A DNA stretch of 64,000 bases from Haloarcula japonica DSM 6131 (GCF_000336635.1 NZ_AOLY01000005.1:167758-231757), one strand, 5' to 3'; counted from the stretch's first letter, positions 44,867 through 56,019 are shown. Translations and numbers: made by a program. The notes: generated by a model from the letters alone, not told the origin.

Positions 44867-45626
44867 GGGACCACTCTCTGAGTGCTTGTCTGACTACGTC
44901 TTTCTCCGGGTCGCGGAACAGTTGCTCGCTGCCCGCGTGGTCGCCGAAGTCGAAATCACGGACGACTGCGGCGGGTGTTCCGCCGTCGCCTTCGCCGGTG
45001 ACGAGGTTGGCCGCGGCGGCGAGTTCGTCGACGACAGCCTGAACGGTGGCTTCGAGTTCGCGGCCCTCGCGGTCGTGCTCGCCTCGCCAGTCCCGTGAGG
45101 CAGGGAGGCCGGCCCAGCCCAGTGCGACGCCGCGCTGGCCGAGGCGGAACGGACGGCCCGACGTGTCGGTAACGATGACGCTGACTTCGACACCCGCCCG
45201 TTCCCGGATGCCGGCTCGGATCGACTCGGCCTCCGCTGTCGGGTCTTCAGGGAGCAAAAGGAGGTCCGCGCCGGGCACGTTCGAGCGGTCGATACCCGCG
45301 TTGACGGTGATGTGCCCGAACTCCGTCACGCCGAGGATGAAGGGGGCTTCGACCAGCACCTCCTCGCATTCCTCTATAATCGCCTGTGCCATCCGCGGGT
45401 CCTTCTCCTCGCCGGCGATGTCCTCGATAGTCGCCGCGATGCGCTCGGCGCGCTCGCCTGGCTCGTACGATGACAGCGACCGGCCGCGTCTATTGGCTTT
45501 GGAAACGATGGTGCTAGCAACACAGACCACGTCGTCGTCCTGCAGGTCGGCCTGCTCGACGACCAGCTCGGCCACGTCGTCGCCAGGGCGGACCTCGGGC
45601 AGCCCCTCGACCGCGAAGACTTCCAT
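44853..45626 (-). CDS. cofE: Coenzyme F420-0:L-glutamate ligase
   Basis: 257 residues. Adds glutamates to F420-0 with GTP. Motifs: VEGLPEVRPGDDVAELV N-terminus, DDVVCVASTIVSKANRRGR, VIVTDTSGRPFRLGQRGVALGWAG. First gene of the cofE-mer pair. The 121-nt gap upstream (45627-45747) has no supported gene. Confidence 0.93.
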   Translation of the reverse strand: MEVFAVEGLPEVRPGDDVAELVVEQADLQDDDVVCVASTIVSKANRRGRSLSSYEPGERAERIAATIEDIAGEEKDPRMAQAIIEECEEVLVEAPFILGVTEFGHITVNAGIDRSNVPGADLLLLPEDPTAEAESIRAGIRERAGVEVSVIVTDTSGRPFRLGQRGVALGWAGLPASRDWRGEHDREGRELEATVQAVVDELAAAANLVTGEGDGGTPAAVVRDFDFGDHAGSEQLFRDPEKDVVRQALREWSHVRD

Positions 45627-45747
45627 ACCGCTTCTGCGGTCTCTGCCGGAAAAAGACCCGCGTTCGCTGCAAAGCCGGCCAACAGTGGCAACAGCTGCCG
45701 GTACATCTCGGGCGCGACGGTCCGGTGGCCCCGCTCACCGAGCCGCG

Positions 45748-46236
45748 CTACAGTTCATGCTGGGCCACGTCAGTCGAACCGTCTTCGACTGTCGCGGTCA
45801 TCATGGTCGGACAGTCTGCCGGCGAGGCTCCCGTGACGCTGCCGGGGTTCAGGAGGCGCACGCCCTCGTAGACGGTGTCCACAAGTTCGTGGGTGTGGCC
45901 GGCGACGCCGACGGCGCTGCTGTCGGCCTCCTCGCGGACCGCAGCGGCGACGCGGTCCGCCCAGCCCCGTGGCGATCCGGTGCCGTGTGTCACGACGAAC
46001 GTGACGCCGCCGAGTTCGACTGTCGCCCGCTCCGGCAACCCGATCTGCGGGTCGATATTGCCCGAGACGGCGGTCAGTGCCGTCGCCATGTGACGGATGT
46101 CAGCAAGCGCCCCTTTGCTGTCGAAGTCACCGGCATGAATGACGTGGTCGGCGACCTCGATGCGTTCCCGGAACGACGGCGGAATCTCGTGTTCCCGGGA
46201 GGGAATGTGTGAATCGCTGATGAGAGCGACATCCAT
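45748..46236 (-). CDS. YfcE-type metallophosphoesterase
   Basis: 162 residues. All calcineurin-like motifs: ISDSHIPS, HAGDFDSK, VSGNID, THGTGSP and GHTHELVD. Archaeal YfcE/MJ0936-like phosphodiesterase, binding two metals. Physiological substrate unknown. Ends 121 nt before cofE on the same strand. Confidence 0.9.
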   Translation of the reverse strand: MDVALISDSHIPSREHEIPPSFRERIEVADHVIHAGDFDSKGALADIRHMATALTAVSGNIDPQIGLPERATVELGGVTFVVTHGTGSPRGWADRVAAAVREEADSSAVGVAGHTHELVDTVYEGVRLLNPGSVTGASPADCPTMMTATVEDGSTDVAQHEL

Positions 46237-46310
46237 ACCGAGATATCACGTCGGTGCTCGAAAAGGGTTACTGCCACGGAAACGGGTGCCGACTGGTCGT
46301 CCCGGCGGCG

Positions 46311-46613
46311 CTACTCTGCGGCCGCAAACACGTCTCGCAGCCCGTCCAACTGTTCGACCAGTCGGTCGATGCCGTCGTTGATCGTTGCGACCCGTTCATC
46401 GATGTTGTCGACCGGGATCGCTCCCTGTGGCGTCGGCTCGATGAGTTCGTCGTCTTCCAGCATCCGTAGCGAGTACCGCACCTTGTGTTTCGGGACCCCT
46501 GTCTCCTCGGCGAGCCGAACGATACCGATCGGCCCGTTTTCGATGACGGCTTCGAGGATCGACAGGTCCCGCGCCTCCTTCTCGACCTGATCTTCTAATC
46601 GGTCCATTCCCAT
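46311..46613 (-). CDS. Small winged-helix protein
   Basis: 100 residues from the ATG at 46613; the ATG at 46607 is close. Winged-helix region ILEAVIENGPIGIVRLAEETG, then VPKHKVRYSLRMLEDDELIEPTPQG, followed by a short coiled coil (VATINDGIDRLVEQLDGLRDVF). Conserved haloarchaeal DNA-binding protein of unknown target. A dyad lies in its own promoter, suggesting autoregulation. Confidence 0.78.
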   Translation of the reverse strand: MGMDRLEDQVEKEARDLSILEAVIENGPIGIVRLAEETGVPKHKVRYSLRMLEDDELIEPTPQGAIPVDNIDERVATINDGIDRLVEQLDGLRDVFAAAE

Positions 46614-46629
46614 AGGAAATCGTATCTGT

Positions 46630-46656
46630 GCGTTTACGTCCACGACACATAAACGC
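46630..46656 (-). promoter_or_regulatory. Dyad in the promoter of the winged-helix gene
   Basis: GCGTTTA (46630-46636) and TAAACGC (46650-46656) are perfect 7-bp arms with a 13-nt spacer. TTTAT-type sequence in the right arm could be the TATA box, about 38 nt from the ATG at 46613. Confidence 0.45.
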
Positions 46657-46727
46657 CCCAGTTACGGCACTGTGGCCCGGGTTTGCGCTCCGGACTGCCT
46701 ACGATACTGCGTCCGAACCGATGGCCG

Positions 46728-47381
46728 CTACTCGTCCGAGACGGGCGTCCGGCGAAGCTCGTCGAGCTGGTCCCGGAGCTTGCTCAGCTCTGTCTCCAGT
46801 TCCTCGCGGCGGTCGATGAGCGCGCTCAGCTCCTCCGTGTTGACCGAGTAGTCGTTGTCCATCGCCACGTCCAGCGCGTCGGTCGTCGCGCCCGTGAGGT
46901 CGGACGCGACCCGCAGTACCTCGCTCGGCGTCCCGCGGGACTCGTACAGCTCCTGTTCGCCCGACAGCGGGCTGTATGTCACCATCGGCGACTCGACGCC
47001 GCGGTGGTAGCTCACCGCGTAGCTCGTGTCCGTCACCGGATTGAGGCGGTCGTCAGCCCGCTCCGTTCGGACGATGTTGAACGGCTCGGCCAGCGCGGGA
47101 AACGTGTCGGCGAGGTCCCGAAGCCGGTCCGCGGCGGTCACGTCCAGTTGTGCCTCCACGTCACCGAAGAACTGCCGCGAGTTGGTGAGGCTGAACGCCA
47201 CGGTGTAAAACACTGACTCGTCGCTGTCAGCCAGATTGCGAACCCGGTCGCGGACCTCCTCGTGGCGGCCCTCGATAGTGAGCTTCTCCAGTTCCTCAAG
47301 CAGCGCCCGGACGCCCTCCTCGCGTTCGAGGAACGCCTCGACGATCGCGCCGGGCATTTCCTCGCCATCCACGTCCTCCAT
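46728..47381 (-). CDS. Conserved haloarchaeal protein with C-terminal coiled coil
   Basis: 217 residues from the ATG at 47381 (MEDVDGEEMPGAIV). N-terminal helical region, a middle segment with TSYAVSYHRGVESPMVTYSPLSGEQELYES, and a C-terminal coiled coil (RREELETELSKLRDQLDELRR). No known domain recognised. Longer frames upstream are not homologous. Lies 114 nt from the winged-helix gene, same strand. Confidence 0.65.
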   Translation of the reverse strand: MEDVDGEEMPGAIVEAFLEREEGVRALLEELEKLTIEGRHEEVRDRVRNLADSDESVFYTVAFSLTNSRQFFGDVEAQLDVTAADRLRDLADTFPALAEPFNIVRTERADDRLNPVTDTSYAVSYHRGVESPMVTYSPLSGEQELYESRGTPSEVLRVASDLTGATTDALDVAMDNDYSVNTEELSALIDRREELETELSKLRDQLDELRRTPVSDE

Positions 47382-47707
47382 GGCCCCTCTTTTGCGGGGC
47401 CTCGTAAACAGTTTGTCGCTGACAGCCGTTACTCGCCACGCCGTACAACCAACACAAAACATATGCCATCCCGCGTGAAGTGATAGCACGTCCGACCCCG
47501 GTGGACGGACACTATGACAGGCTAAGGGGGCCACCTCCCCGGACGTCTACTGTTGTCCTGCACTTGTGATCTCAGTATGTGCCGCTTTCCCGGCTAGTAG
47601 ACGGTGTATACTGCCTGTTTGACGGCTCCTAAAGCGTGTACTGGTGGAGCTGTGGAACGATAGCAACGCGACGAAATCCGTCGCTTGTCGAATTGAATGC
47701 AGAGAAA
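47382..47707. other. Gene-free region with inverted repeats, possible RNA
   Basis: No credible gene. CGTCTACT (47544-47551) and AGTAGACG (47596-47603) pair over 8 bp around a 44-nt interior; a short GGGGG..CCCC stem lies just before (about 47526-47540), and TATA-like GTGTATACTG follows at 47604-47613. Could be a structured RNA or only a transcription end. Confidence 0.35.
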
Positions 47708-47789
47708 CGCCCGGAGCGGGATTTGAACCAACGGAAGACGGTCGCCTCTCTTGGCTCGGCGCTGCGACTTCTAGGGTTCAAATCCGCTC
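47708..47789 (-). repeat. Duplicated tRNA-Asp 3' end with an inverted T-arm copy (integration-site relic)
   Basis: 47708-47729 repeat exactly 22 nt of the tRNA-Asp 3' end (as at 47832-47853 and 47954-47975). At 47774-47789 the T-arm sequence occurs in the opposite orientation (GGGTTCAAATCCGCTC, one C short). In tRNA orientation the order is direct, inverted, direct, with 124 bp between the direct copies, as at tRNA-Thr (132 bp). No integrase gene is nearby. 47781-47800 also carries a small dyad (AAATCCG/CGGATTT). Confidence 0.7.
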
Positions 47790-47831
47790 ATTACGGATTT
47801 GCGGCTCGCGAATTTGCTCGCCGCAAAAGTA

Positions 47832-47904
47832 CGCCCGGAGCGGGATTTGAACCCGCGTCACGACCGTGACAGGGTCGTATGATGGGCCACTACACCATCC
47901 GGGC
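47832..47904 (-). tRNA. tRNA-Asp (anticodon GUC), copy 1
   Basis: Cloverleaf on the minus strand: acceptor GCCCGGA/TCCGGGC, anticodon stem CGACC/GGTCG with loop CTGTCAC (GTC), T-arm GCGGG-TTCAAAT-CCCGC, discriminator G. Sequence is identical to the copy 122 bp away. Confidence 0.95.
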
Positions 47905-47953
47905 AGCCTACGAACACCACCACACGGTGCTCGTCAGTTTGGTCGCAATAGAA

Positions 47954-48026
47954 CGCCCGGAGCGGGATTTGAACCCGCGTCACGACCGTGACAGGGTCGT
48001 ATGATGGGCCACTACACCATCCGGGC
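47954..48026 (-). tRNA. tRNA-Asp (anticodon GUC), copy 2
   Basis: Identical to the other copy across all 73 nt; the 49-nt spacer between them is not conserved with the tRNA flanks. Tandem duplication, possibly caused by an element that carried a full tRNA. Confidence 0.95.
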
Positions 48027-48217
48027 CTTCGTTGCATTTCTTCGTACCTTGGTGTCGGTATTAAGACTTTCCAAAGCGACCCGCCTCGGGATGAGTGCAC
48101 ATGACGGGACCCAAAGTTCTATGTCCGGTCTGCTTCATGTGGTTGGTAGGAGCAACCACGCCCGCAGCCGGTGAGGGTGGGCGGGTCCGATAGCCACGGC
48201 AGAGCGACTTGGTAAGT

Positions 48218-48226
48218 GTTATATGA
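48218..48226 (+). promoter_or_regulatory. TATA-like box of the RNA polymerase operon
   Basis: GTTATATGA, about 80 nt before the rpoH ATG, giving a leader of some 50 nt. A GGTAA-type BRE-like purine run precedes it. Confidence 0.45.
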
Positions 48227-48302
48227 ACCCCGACAGTATGACCCTGTAGTATCTCGTGACAGCCACCTTCTCCAGCAGCAGGCCAAACGCACACGCACAC
48301 AC

Positions 48303-48530
48303 ATGGTAGATGTAAGTCAACACGACCTCGTCCCAGACCACAGTGTCGTCGACGAGGACGACCTCGAAGCAGTACTCACTGAGTATGAAATCAAGAAAAC
48401 GGACCTTCCGAAGATCAAGCGCACCGACAAGGCGCTGCCCGATGACGCCGAAGTCGGTGACGTGGTTCGGATCGAACGTGACTCCCGGACGACCGACACC
48501 GCAGTTGTCTATCGACTGGTGGTAGAATAA
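48303..48530 (+). CDS. rpoH: DNA-directed RNA polymerase subunit H (Rpo5)
   Basis: 75 residues from the ATG at 48303 ([16 protein letters not shown]). Homologue of the C-terminal part of eukaryotic RPB5: [34 protein letters not shown]. First gene of the polymerase operon. Its TAA shares one base with the next ATG (TAATG). Confidence 0.96.
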   Translation: MVDVSQHDLVPDHSVVDEDDLEAVLTEYEIKKTDLPKIKRTDKALPDDAEVGDVVRIERDSRTTDTAVVYRLVVE

Positions 48531-50095
48531 TGGACACACAAGATCGCCGCGCTATCTCGCGTGAATATTTCGCCAAGGAACGGCTCGCCGAACACCACTT
48601 CCGCTCGTTCAACGCGTTCCTCGACCGGGGGATGCAGCAGGTCGTCGACGAGAAAGAGACCATCGAGACTGACATCGGTGACAAGGAAGGGCAGGAACCG
48701 GTGTGGGTCGAACTGGGCGACGTCCGCGTCGTCACCCCACGGGTCCGCGAAGCTGACGGCAGCGAGGAACTGCTGTACCCGCAGGAAGCCCGACTTCGGA
48801 ACATCACCTACTCCGCGCCGGTGTTCATGGAGATGGCCATCGTCCGCGGTGGCGAGGAAGAACCGGAGGAAGTCGTCGACCGGACCGAGACCAAGATCGG
48901 GCGGATGCCCATCATGGTCGGGTCGAACAAGTGCAACATCGCGGGCTTCAGCGACGAGGAGCTCATCGATATCGGCGAGGACCCCGCAGACCCCGGTGGC
49001 TACTTCTGTGTCAACGGCTCCGAGCGGGTGCTGATGACCAGCGAGGACCTCGCGCCGAACAAGATTCTGGCCGAGTACGATACCAAGTACGGCGACGAGG
49101 TGCAGGTCGCCAAGACGTTCTCCCAGCGCCGTGGCTACCGCGCGCTGGTGCTGTGTGAACGAACGCGGGATGGACTGCTGGAAGTCTCGTTCCCGTCCGT
49201 CTCGGGCAGTATTGACTTCGTCACGCTGGTCCGCGCGCTGGGGCTGGAGTCGGACGAGGAGATCGTCCACCGCGTCAGCGAGGACCCGGAAATCGTGAAG
49301 TTCATGCTGGAGAACTTGGAGGAGGCCGAGGTCCAGACGACCGAGGAAGCCATCGAGACGCTGGGCAAGCGTGTCGCCTCCGGGCAGGGCAAGAACTACC
49401 AACTCAAACGGGCCAACTACGTCATCGACCGCTATCTCCTCCCGCACCTGCACGAGGAAGGCGTCGAGGAAGAAGAGGTCCGCATCAACAAGGCGTTCTA
49501 CCTCTGCCGGATGGCCGAGGCGTGTTTCGAACTGGCGCTGGGCCGCCGCGAATCCGACGACAAGGACCACTACGCCAACAAGCGGCTGAAGGTCAGCGGC
49601 GACCTGATGACCGACTTGTTCCGGACGGCGCTGAACAAGCTCGCCCGGGACGTGAAATATCAGCTGGAACGGGCCAACATGCGGAACCGCCAGCTGTCCG
49701 TTTCGACTGTCGTTCGCTCGGACGTGCTGACCGAACGGCTCGAACACCCGATTGCGACGGGGAACTGGGTCGGCGGCCGCTCCGGCGTGAGCCAGCTGGT
49801 CGACCGGACCGACTTCATGGGGGTGCTCTCGCACCTCCGGCGACTGCGCTCGCCGCTCAGTCGCTCCCAGCCCCACTTCGAGGCACGGGACCTGCACGCG
49901 ACCCAGTGGGGTCGCATCTGCCCCTCTGAGACGCCGGAGGGCCCCAACTGTGGGCTGGTGAAGAACTTCGCCCAGGCGATGGAGCTGTCACAGGACGTAT
50001 CGGACCCACAGGGTCTCAAACAGGAACTCGCAGAGATGGGGGTCCAGGGCATCCCCGGTATCGAGTCGATCGAACAGCAGCCCGCGGACGATTAA
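48530..50095 (+). CDS. rpoB2: RNA polymerase subunit B'' (Rpo2N)
   Basis: 521 residues; the N-terminal part of the beta subunit, naturally split from B' in haloarchaea and many methanogens. Contains the protrusion/lobe regions ([35 protein letters not shown]) and the fork segment [25 protein letters not shown] and [23 protein letters not shown]. The next start follows after a single base. Confidence 0.97.
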   Translation: MDTQDRRAISREYFAKERLAEHHFRSFNAFLDRGMQQVVDEKETIETDIGDKEGQEPVWVELGDVRVVTPRVREADGSEELLYPQEARLRNITYSAPVFMEMAIVRGGEEEPEEVVDRTETKIGRMPIMVGSNKCNIAGFSDEELIDIGEDPADPGGYFCVNGSERVLMTSEDLAPNKILAEYDTKYGDEVQVAKTFSQRRGYRALVLCERTRDGLLEVSFPSVSGSIDFVTLVRALGLESDEEIVHRVSEDPEIVKFMLENLEEAEVQTTEEAIETLGKRVASGQGKNYQLKRANYVIDRYLLPHLHEEGVEEEEVRINKAFYLCRMAEACFELALGRRESDDKDHYANKRLKVSGDLMTDLFRTALNKLARDVKYQLERANMRNRQLSVSTVVRSDVLTERLEHPIATGNWVGGRSGVSQLVDRTDFMGVLSHLRRLRSPLSRSQPHFEARDLHATQWGRICPSETPEGPNCGLVKNFAQAMELSQDVSDPQGLKQELAEMGVQGIPGIESIEQQPADD

Positions 50096-50096
50096 C

Positions 50097-51923
50097 ATGA
50101 GTCAGGGACGCGAAGCCAAAGTATACGTAAACGGTAGTCTGGTCGGCACACACCCCGACCCGGAACAGCTCGCAGAACAGGTACGACAGGCGCGACGACG
50201 GGGGGACGTCTCCCAGATGGTCAACGTCTCGGTCAAGAACCGGACCGGGGAAGTCATCATCAACGCCGACGCCGGCCGTGCCCGACGCCCGCTGCTCGTT
50301 GTCGAGGACGGCGAACCGCTGATGACCGACGAGGAGGTCGAGCAGGTCAAAAACGGTGAGCTCGAATTCGAGGAGCTCGTCGAGCGCGGCCTCGTCGAGT
50401 TCATCGATGCCGAGGAAGAGGAGGACATCCTCGTCGGCGTCGACGAGGACGAACTCACCGACAACCACACGCACCTTGAAGTCGACCCGCAGCTGATGTT
50501 CGGTATCGGTGCCGGGATGATTCCCTACCCCGAACACAACGCCTCGCCCCGGATTACGATGGGGTCGGGGATGATCAAGCAGTCGCTGGGCCTGCCGTCG
50601 GCGAACTACCGCATTCGCCCGGACACGCGCCAGCACCTGCTGCACTACCCGCAGCTGTCGATGGTCAAGACCCAGACCACCGAACAGATCGGCTACGACG
50701 ACCGCCCCGCGGCACAGAACTTCGTCGTCGCCGTCATGAGCTACGAGGGGTTCAACATCGAGGACGCACTCGTCATGAACCAGGGGTCGGTCGACCGTGC
50801 GCTCGCCCGCTCGCACTTCTTCCGCACCTATGAGGGCGAGGAGCGGCGCTACCCCGGTGGTCAGGAGGACCGCTTCGAGATCCCCGACGACGAGGTCCGT
50901 GGCGCTCGCGGCGAGGAAGCGTACACGCACCTCGACGACGACGGCCTCGTCAACCCCGAGACGAAGGTCGGCGAGAACGCCGTCCTGCTGGGCAAGACGA
51001 GCCCGCCCCGGTTCCTCGAAGAACCGGACGACATGGGCGGTCTCTCACCGCAGAAGCGCCGGGAGACGAGCGTGACGATGCGCTCGGGCGAATCCGGCGT
51101 CGTGGACACGGTGACGCTGATGGAAGGCGAGGACGGCTCGAAGCTCTCGAAGGTCTCTGTGCGTGACGAGCGAATCCCCGAACTCGGGGACAAGTTCGCG
51201 TCACGGCACGGCCAGAAGGGCGTCGTCGGCCACATCGCCCCACAGGAGGACATGCCCTTCACCGAGGAGGGTGTCGTCCCGGACCTCATCATCAATCCGC
51301 ACGCACTGCCGTCGCGGATGACCGTCGGCCACATTCTGGAAATGATCGGCGGCAAAGTCGGCGCGCTCGAAGGCCGCCGCGTCGACGGCACTGCCTTCAC
51401 CGGCGAGGACGAGGAGGAACTCCGTGGCTCCCTCGAAGACCACGGCTTCGACTCCAGCGGCAAGGAGACGATGTACTCCGGTGTTACCGGTGAGAAGATC
51501 GATGCGGAGATCTTCGTCGGCGACATTTTCTACCAGAAGCTGTACCACATGGTCTCGAACAAGCTGCACGCCCGCTCGCGCGGACCGGTGCAGGTCCTCA
51601 CCCGTCAGCCGACCGAGGGGCGCGCCCGCGAAGGTGGCCTCCGTGTGGGTGAGATGGAACGGGACGTGCTCATCGGGCACGGTGCGGCGATGGCGCTCAA
51701 GGAGCGCCTGCTCGATGAGTCCGACCGCGAGTGGATCAACGTCTGTGGACAGTGTGGGATGACCGCCGTCGAGAACGTCGAGCAACGGCGCATCTACTGT
51801 CCGAACTGCGAGGAGGAGACTGACATCCACGAGGTCGAGATGTCCTACGCGTTCAAGCTCCTGCTCGACGAGATGAAAGCGCTCGGAATCGCCCCGCGGA
51901 TCGAACTGGAGGACGCAGTATGA
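50097..51923 (+). CDS. rpoB1: RNA polymerase subunit B' (Rpo2C)
   Basis: 608 residues; the C-terminal part of the beta subunit. Conserved GYNIEDA-like motif ([13 protein letters not shown]), [15 protein letters not shown] near residue 365, and the clamp zinc site CGQCGM...CPNCEEE near the C-terminus. Overlaps rpoA1 by 4 nt (ATGA). Confidence 0.97.
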   Translation: MSQGREAKVYVNGSLVGTHPDPEQLAEQVRQARRRGDVSQMVNVSVKNRTGEVIINADAGRARRPLLVVEDGEPLMTDEEVEQVKNGELEFEELVERGLVEFIDAEEEEDILVGVDEDELTDNHTHLEVDPQLMFGIGAGMIPYPEHNASPRITMGSGMIKQSLGLPSANYRIRPDTRQHLLHYPQLSMVKTQTTEQIGYDDRPAAQNFVVAVMSYEGFNIEDALVMNQGSVDRALARSHFFRTYEGEERRYPGGQEDRFEIPDDEVRGARGEEAYTHLDDDGLVNPETKVGENAVLLGKTSPPRFLEEPDDMGGLSPQKRRETSVTMRSGESGVVDTVTLMEGEDGSKLSKVSVRDERIPELGDKFASRHGQKGVVGHIAPQEDMPFTEEGVVPDLIINPHALPSRMTVGHILEMIGGKVGALEGRRVDGTAFTGEDEEELRGSLEDHGFDSSGKETMYSGVTGEKIDAEIFVGDIFYQKLYHMVSNKLHARSRGPVQVLTRQPTEGRAREGGLRVGEMERDVLIGHGAAMALKERLLDESDREWINVCGQCGMTAVENVEQRRIYCPNCEEETDIHEVEMSYAFKLLLDEMKALGIAPRIELEDAV

Positions 51924-54829
51924 GCTCACAACAGACACCCCAGGAAATCGGTCAGCTCAGCTTCGGGCTGATGGACCCAGAGGAGTACCGAGAGATGTCG
52001 GCCACGAAAGTGATTACGGCCGACACGTACGACGACGACGGTTTCCCCATCGACATGGGGCTGATGGACCCGCGACTCGGGGTCATCGACCCCGGACTGG
52101 AGTGCAAGACCTGCGGGAAACACAGCGGGTCGTGTAACGGCCACTTCGGCCACATCGAACTCGCAGCCCCCGTTATCCACGTCGGCTTCGCGAAGCTCAT
52201 CCGCCGACTCCTGCGCGGGACCTGCCGGGAGTGTTCCCGACTCTGTCTCGACGAGCACGAGCGCGACGAGTTTGCGGACCGACTGACACGAACCCAGGAC
52301 CTCGGTCGCGACCTCAACGACGTGACCAAGGCCGCCATCCGACAGGCCCGCAAGAAGGACCGCTGTCCGTTCTGTGGCGAGAAGCAGTACGATATCAAAC
52401 ACGAGAAGCCGACCACCTACTACGAGGTGCAGGACGTGCTGGCCTCGGACTACCCCGAGCGGATCGCCGCCGCGATGGAGGAGTCCGAGGAGCCGATTTC
52501 GCCGATTGATCTCTCCGAGGAGACCGGCATCGACAGCAGCCGCGTTCAGGAGATTCTCAGCGGCGAGTTCCGTCCCCGACAGGAGGACCGCAAGGCGCTT
52601 GAGAAGGCGCTGTCGGTCGATCTGACCGAGGAGGACATGAACAAGCTCATGCCCAGCGACATCCGGGACTGGTTCGAGGACATCCCGGACCAGGACATCG
52701 AAGTGCTGGGGATGAAGCCGGCCCGCTCCCGCCCGGAGTGGATGATTCTGACGGTGCTGCCGGTGCCACCGGTCACGGCCCGTCCCTCGATTACGCTGGA
52801 CAACGGCCAGCGCTCCGAGGACGACCTCACTCACAAACTCGTGGACATCATCCGAATCAACCAGCGGTTCATGGAGAACCGCGAGGCGGGTGCGCCACAG
52901 CTGATTATCGAGGACCTCTGGGAACTGCTACAGTACCACGTCACTACGTTCATGGACAACGAGATCTCGGGCACGCCGCCGGCGCGACACCGCTCCGGTC
53001 GGCCGCTGAAGACCCTCTCCCAGCGCCTAAAAGGCAAGGAGGGGCGCTTCCGTGGCTCACTGTCCGGGAAGCGCGTGAACTTCTCCGCTCGTACCGTTAT
53101 CTCGCCGGACCCGACGCTCTCGCTGAACGAGGTCGGTGTGCCGGACCGGGTCGCCAAGGAGATGACCCAGACGATGAACGTCACCGACCGGAACCTGGAG
53201 GAGGCGCGACGGTACGTCTCCAACGGGCCTGAAGCCCACCCTGGCGCGAACTACGTCAAGCGGCCGGACGGCCGCCGGCTGAAGGTGACCGAGAAGAACT
53301 GCGAGGAACTCGCGGAGAAAGTCGAACCGGAGTGGGAAGTGTCCCGCCACCTGGTCGACGGTGACATCATCATCTTCAACCGCCAGCCGTCGCTGCACCG
53401 GATGTCTATCATGGCCCACGAGGTCGTCGTGATGCCGTACAAGACGTTCCGGCTGAACACGACGGTCTGTCCGCCGTACAACGCTGACTTCGACGGGGAC
53501 GAGATGAACATGCACGCGCTGCAAAACGAGGAGGCCCGGGCCGAGGCCCGCGTCCTCATGCGCGTGCAGGAACAGATGCTCTCCCCGCGCTTCGGCGAGA
53601 ACATCATCGGGGCGATTCAGGACCACATCAGCGGGACTTACCTGCTGACCCACACCAATCCGAAGTTCAACGAGACGCAGGCGCTGGACCTCCTCCGGGC
53701 GACGCGCATCGACGAACTGCCCGAGGCTGACGGCGTCGACGAGAACGGCGAGGAGTACTGGACCGGCCGGTCGCTGTTCTCGGAACTGCTGCCCGAGGAC
53801 CTGAATCTGGAGTTCACGTCCTCCGCCGGCGATACTGTCGTCGTCGAGGACGGCCAGATGACCGGCGGCACCATCGACGAGGACGCCGTCGGGGCCTTCG
53901 GCGGCGAAATCGTCGATACCATCGCCAAGGATTACTCCCGGACCCGCGCCCGGATTCTCGTCAACGAGGTCTCGGCGCTTGCGATGCGGTCGATCATGCA
54001 CTTCGGGTTCTCGATCAGCATCGACGACGAGTCGATCCCGCGGGAGGCCGAAGAGCAGATCAACGACGCCATCGACAGCGCGTACGACCGCGTCGAGGAA
54101 CTCATCGAGACCTACGACCGCGGCGAACTCGAATCGCTGCCCGGTCGGACCGTCGACGAGACGCTCGAAATGAAGATCATGCAGACGCTGGGCAAGGCAC
54201 GTGACTCCGCCGGTGACATCGCCGAGGACCACTTCGGCGAGGACAACCCGGCCGTCATAATGGCCGAATCCGGTGCGCGTGGGTCGATGCTGAACCTGAC
54301 CCAGATGGCCGGCTGTGTCGGCCAGCAGGCAGTTCGTGGCGAGCGGATCAACCGCGGCTACGAGAACCGCACCCTCTCACACTTCGAGGAGAACGACCTC
54401 TCGGCGGACGCCCACGGCTTCGTCGAGGCCTCCTACCGCTCCGGGCTCGGCCCGAAGGAGTTCTTCTTCCACGCGATGGGTGGCCGCGAGGGGCTGGTCG
54501 ATACGGCTGTCCGGACCTCCAAGTCCGGGTACCTGCAGCGCCGGCTCATCAACGCCCTCTCGGAACTCGAAACGCAGTACGACGGAACTGTCCGGGACAC
54601 CTCGGACACCATCGTCCAGTTCGAGTTCGGTGAGGACGGCACGTCACCGGTCGACGTATCCTCGAATCAGGACGGCGACATCGTGGACGTCGACCAGATC
54701 GCCGACAGCGTCCTCGACGAGGAGTTCGAGAGCGAGAAGCAGAAAGAGAGCTTCCTCGGGACCCGTACCGAGCGGACCAACCTCTCGGAGCACGCGGACG
54801 ACTGGTGGATGGCCGAGGGGGACGACTAA
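51920..54829 (+). CDS. rpoA1: RNA polymerase subunit A' (Rpo1N)
   Basis: 969 residues. Zinc site [20 protein letters not shown] (about 56-75), second Cys pair CRECSRLC, and the catalytic magnesium motif [12 protein letters not shown] near residue 521. Bridge-helix region [22 protein letters not shown] is near the C-terminus. Ends 2 nt before rpoA2; no intein is present. Confidence 0.97.
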   Translation: MSSQQTPQEIGQLSFGLMDPEEYREMSATKVITADTYDDDGFPIDMGLMDPRLGVIDPGLECKTCGKHSGSCNGHFGHIELAAPVIHVGFAKLIRRLLRGTCRECSRLCLDEHERDEFADRLTRTQDLGRDLNDVTKAAIRQARKKDRCPFCGEKQYDIKHEKPTTYYEVQDVLASDYPERIAAAMEESEEPISPIDLSEETGIDSSRVQEILSGEFRPRQEDRKALEKALSVDLTEEDMNKLMPSDIRDWFEDIPDQDIEVLGMKPARSRPEWMILTVLPVPPVTARPSITLDNGQRSEDDLTHKLVDIIRINQRFMENREAGAPQLIIEDLWELLQYHVTTFMDNEISGTPPARHRSGRPLKTLSQRLKGKEGRFRGSLSGKRVNFSARTVISPDPTLSLNEVGVPDRVAKEMTQTMNVTDRNLEEARRYVSNGPEAHPGANYVKRPDGRRLKVTEKNCEELAEKVEPEWEVSRHLVDGDIIIFNRQPSLHRMSIMAHEVVVMPYKTFRLNTTVCPPYNADFDGDEMNMHALQNEEARAEARVLMRVQEQMLSPRFGENIIGAIQDHISGTYLLTHTNPKFNETQALDLLRATRIDELPEADGVDENGEEYWTGRSLFSELLPEDLNLEFTSSAGDTVVVEDGQMTGGTIDEDAVGAFGGEIVDTIAKDYSRTRARILVNEVSALAMRSIMHFGFSISIDDESIPREAEEQINDAIDSAYDRVEELIETYDRGELESLPGRTVDETLEMKIMQTLGKARDSAGDIAEDHFGEDNPAVIMAESGARGSMLNLTQMAGCVGQQAVRGERINRGYENRTLSHFEENDLSADAHGFVEASYRSGLGPKEFFFHAMGGREGLVDTAVRTSKSGYLQRRLINALSELETQYDGTVRDTSDTIVQFEFGEDGTSPVDVSSNQDGDIVDVDQIADSVLDEEFESEKQKESFLGTRTERTNLSEHADDWWMAEGDD

Positions 54830-54831
54830 CA

Positions 54832-56019
54832 ATGACAGCACACGACGTATCAGCAGACATCGAAGCCGTCGTCGAGGACACTGAACTGCCGCGACGGCTG
54901 AAAGACGAAGTGTACAGCACTATCGAGGAACGCGGCGTCGGCGTCGACGACGCTGACCGCATCGCCAAGGCCGTCGAGACCCGCTACCTCGACACGCGTG
55001 TCGATCCACTGGACCCGGTCGGGACCGTCTCAGCCCAGTCCATCGGCGAACCGGGAACGCAGATGACGATGAACACGTTCCACTATGCGGGGGTCGCCGA
55101 GATCGACGTGACGCAGGGCCTGCCACGGCTCATCGAGCTGGTGGACGCTCGGAAGACGCCGGACACGCCGATGATGACGGTCCACCTCGACGAGGAGTAC
55201 GCGACGGACCGCGAGCGCGCCCACGAGGTCGTCTGGAAGATCGAGGCAACGCGCATCCTCGCGCTCGGTGATATCTCGACGAACGTCGCGGACATGCTCG
55301 TTGAGATCGACCTCAACGAGGACACGCTGCTGGAGCGGTGGCCGACGGTCAACGATACAGACGCCATCGCCGAGGAGATCGCCGAGACAATCGAATCGAA
55401 TCTCGGTGTCTCGGCCCGGCAGGCCGGCACCGTCATCGAGTTCGGCCCTGAGGAACCCAGCTACCGCGACCTGCTGCAGCTGGTCGAGGAGCTGCGAGAG
55501 ATCGTGTTCAAGGGAATCGAGGAGATCACCCGCGTCGTTATCCGAAAGGAGGAGACCGACAACGGCGAGGAGTTCGTCCTCTACACCGAAGGCTCTGACT
55601 TCGGTGAAGTACTCGACATCGAGGGCGTCGACGCCTCCCGGACGACGTGTAACAACATCCACGAAATATACCGGGAACTCGGCGTCGAAGCGGCCCGCGA
55701 GACGCTCATCAACGAGACGATGAACACGCTCGAAGAGCAGGGGCTCGACGACGTGAACGTCCGGCACCTGATGCTCGTGGCCGACATCATGACCAACGAG
55801 GGGACCATCGAGTCCATCGGCCGCCACGGCATCTCGGGGTCCAAAGACTCTGTGCTCGCCCGTGCCGCGTTCGAGGTGACGGTTAATCACCTGCTCGATG
55901 CCGCCATCCACGGCGAGGTCGACGAACTCGACGGCGTCACGGAGAACGTCATTGTCGGGAAGCCGATCAAACTCGGCACCGGCGACGTCAACCTCCGGAT
56001 GGGAACGACCCAGGACTGA
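54832..56019 (+). CDS. rpoA2: RNA polymerase subunit A'' (Rpo1C)
   Basis: 395 residues from the ATG at 54832. Trigger-loop region [22 protein letters not shown], then [18 protein letters not shown]. Completes the split largest subunit. Its stop TGA shares one base or more with the next ATG (CTGATG). Confidence 0.97.
   Translation: MTAHDVSADIEAVVEDTELPRRLKDEVYSTIEERGVGVDDADRIAKAVETRYLDTRVDPLDPVGTVSAQSIGEPGTQMTMNTFHYAGVAEIDVTQGLPRLIELVDARKTPDTPMMTVHLDEEYATDRERAHEVVWKIEATRILALGDISTNVADMLVEIDLNEDTLLERWPTVNDTDAIAEEIAETIESNLGVSARQAGTVIEFGPEEPSYRDLLQLVEELREIVFKGIEEITRVVIRKEETDNGEEFVLYTEGSDFGEVLDIEGVDASRTTCNNIHEIYRELGVEAARETLINETMNTLEEQGLDDVNVRHLMLVADIMTNEGTIESIGRHGISGSKDSVLARAAFEVTVNHLLDAAIHGEVDELDGVTENVIVGKPIKLGTGDVNLRMGTTQD

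Noticed and set aside
45627-45747. Short coding-looking segment upstream of cofE (residues like GHRTVAPEMYRQLLPLLAG)
   Set aside because: The frame has a stop just upstream and no start of its own, and it runs into cofE in another frame; no homologue could be recognised.
48509-49897. Long minus-strand frame in rpoB2 (similar ones in rpoB1, rpoA1 and rpoA2)
   Set aside because: Shadows of highly conserved polymerase genes with no start context or homology.
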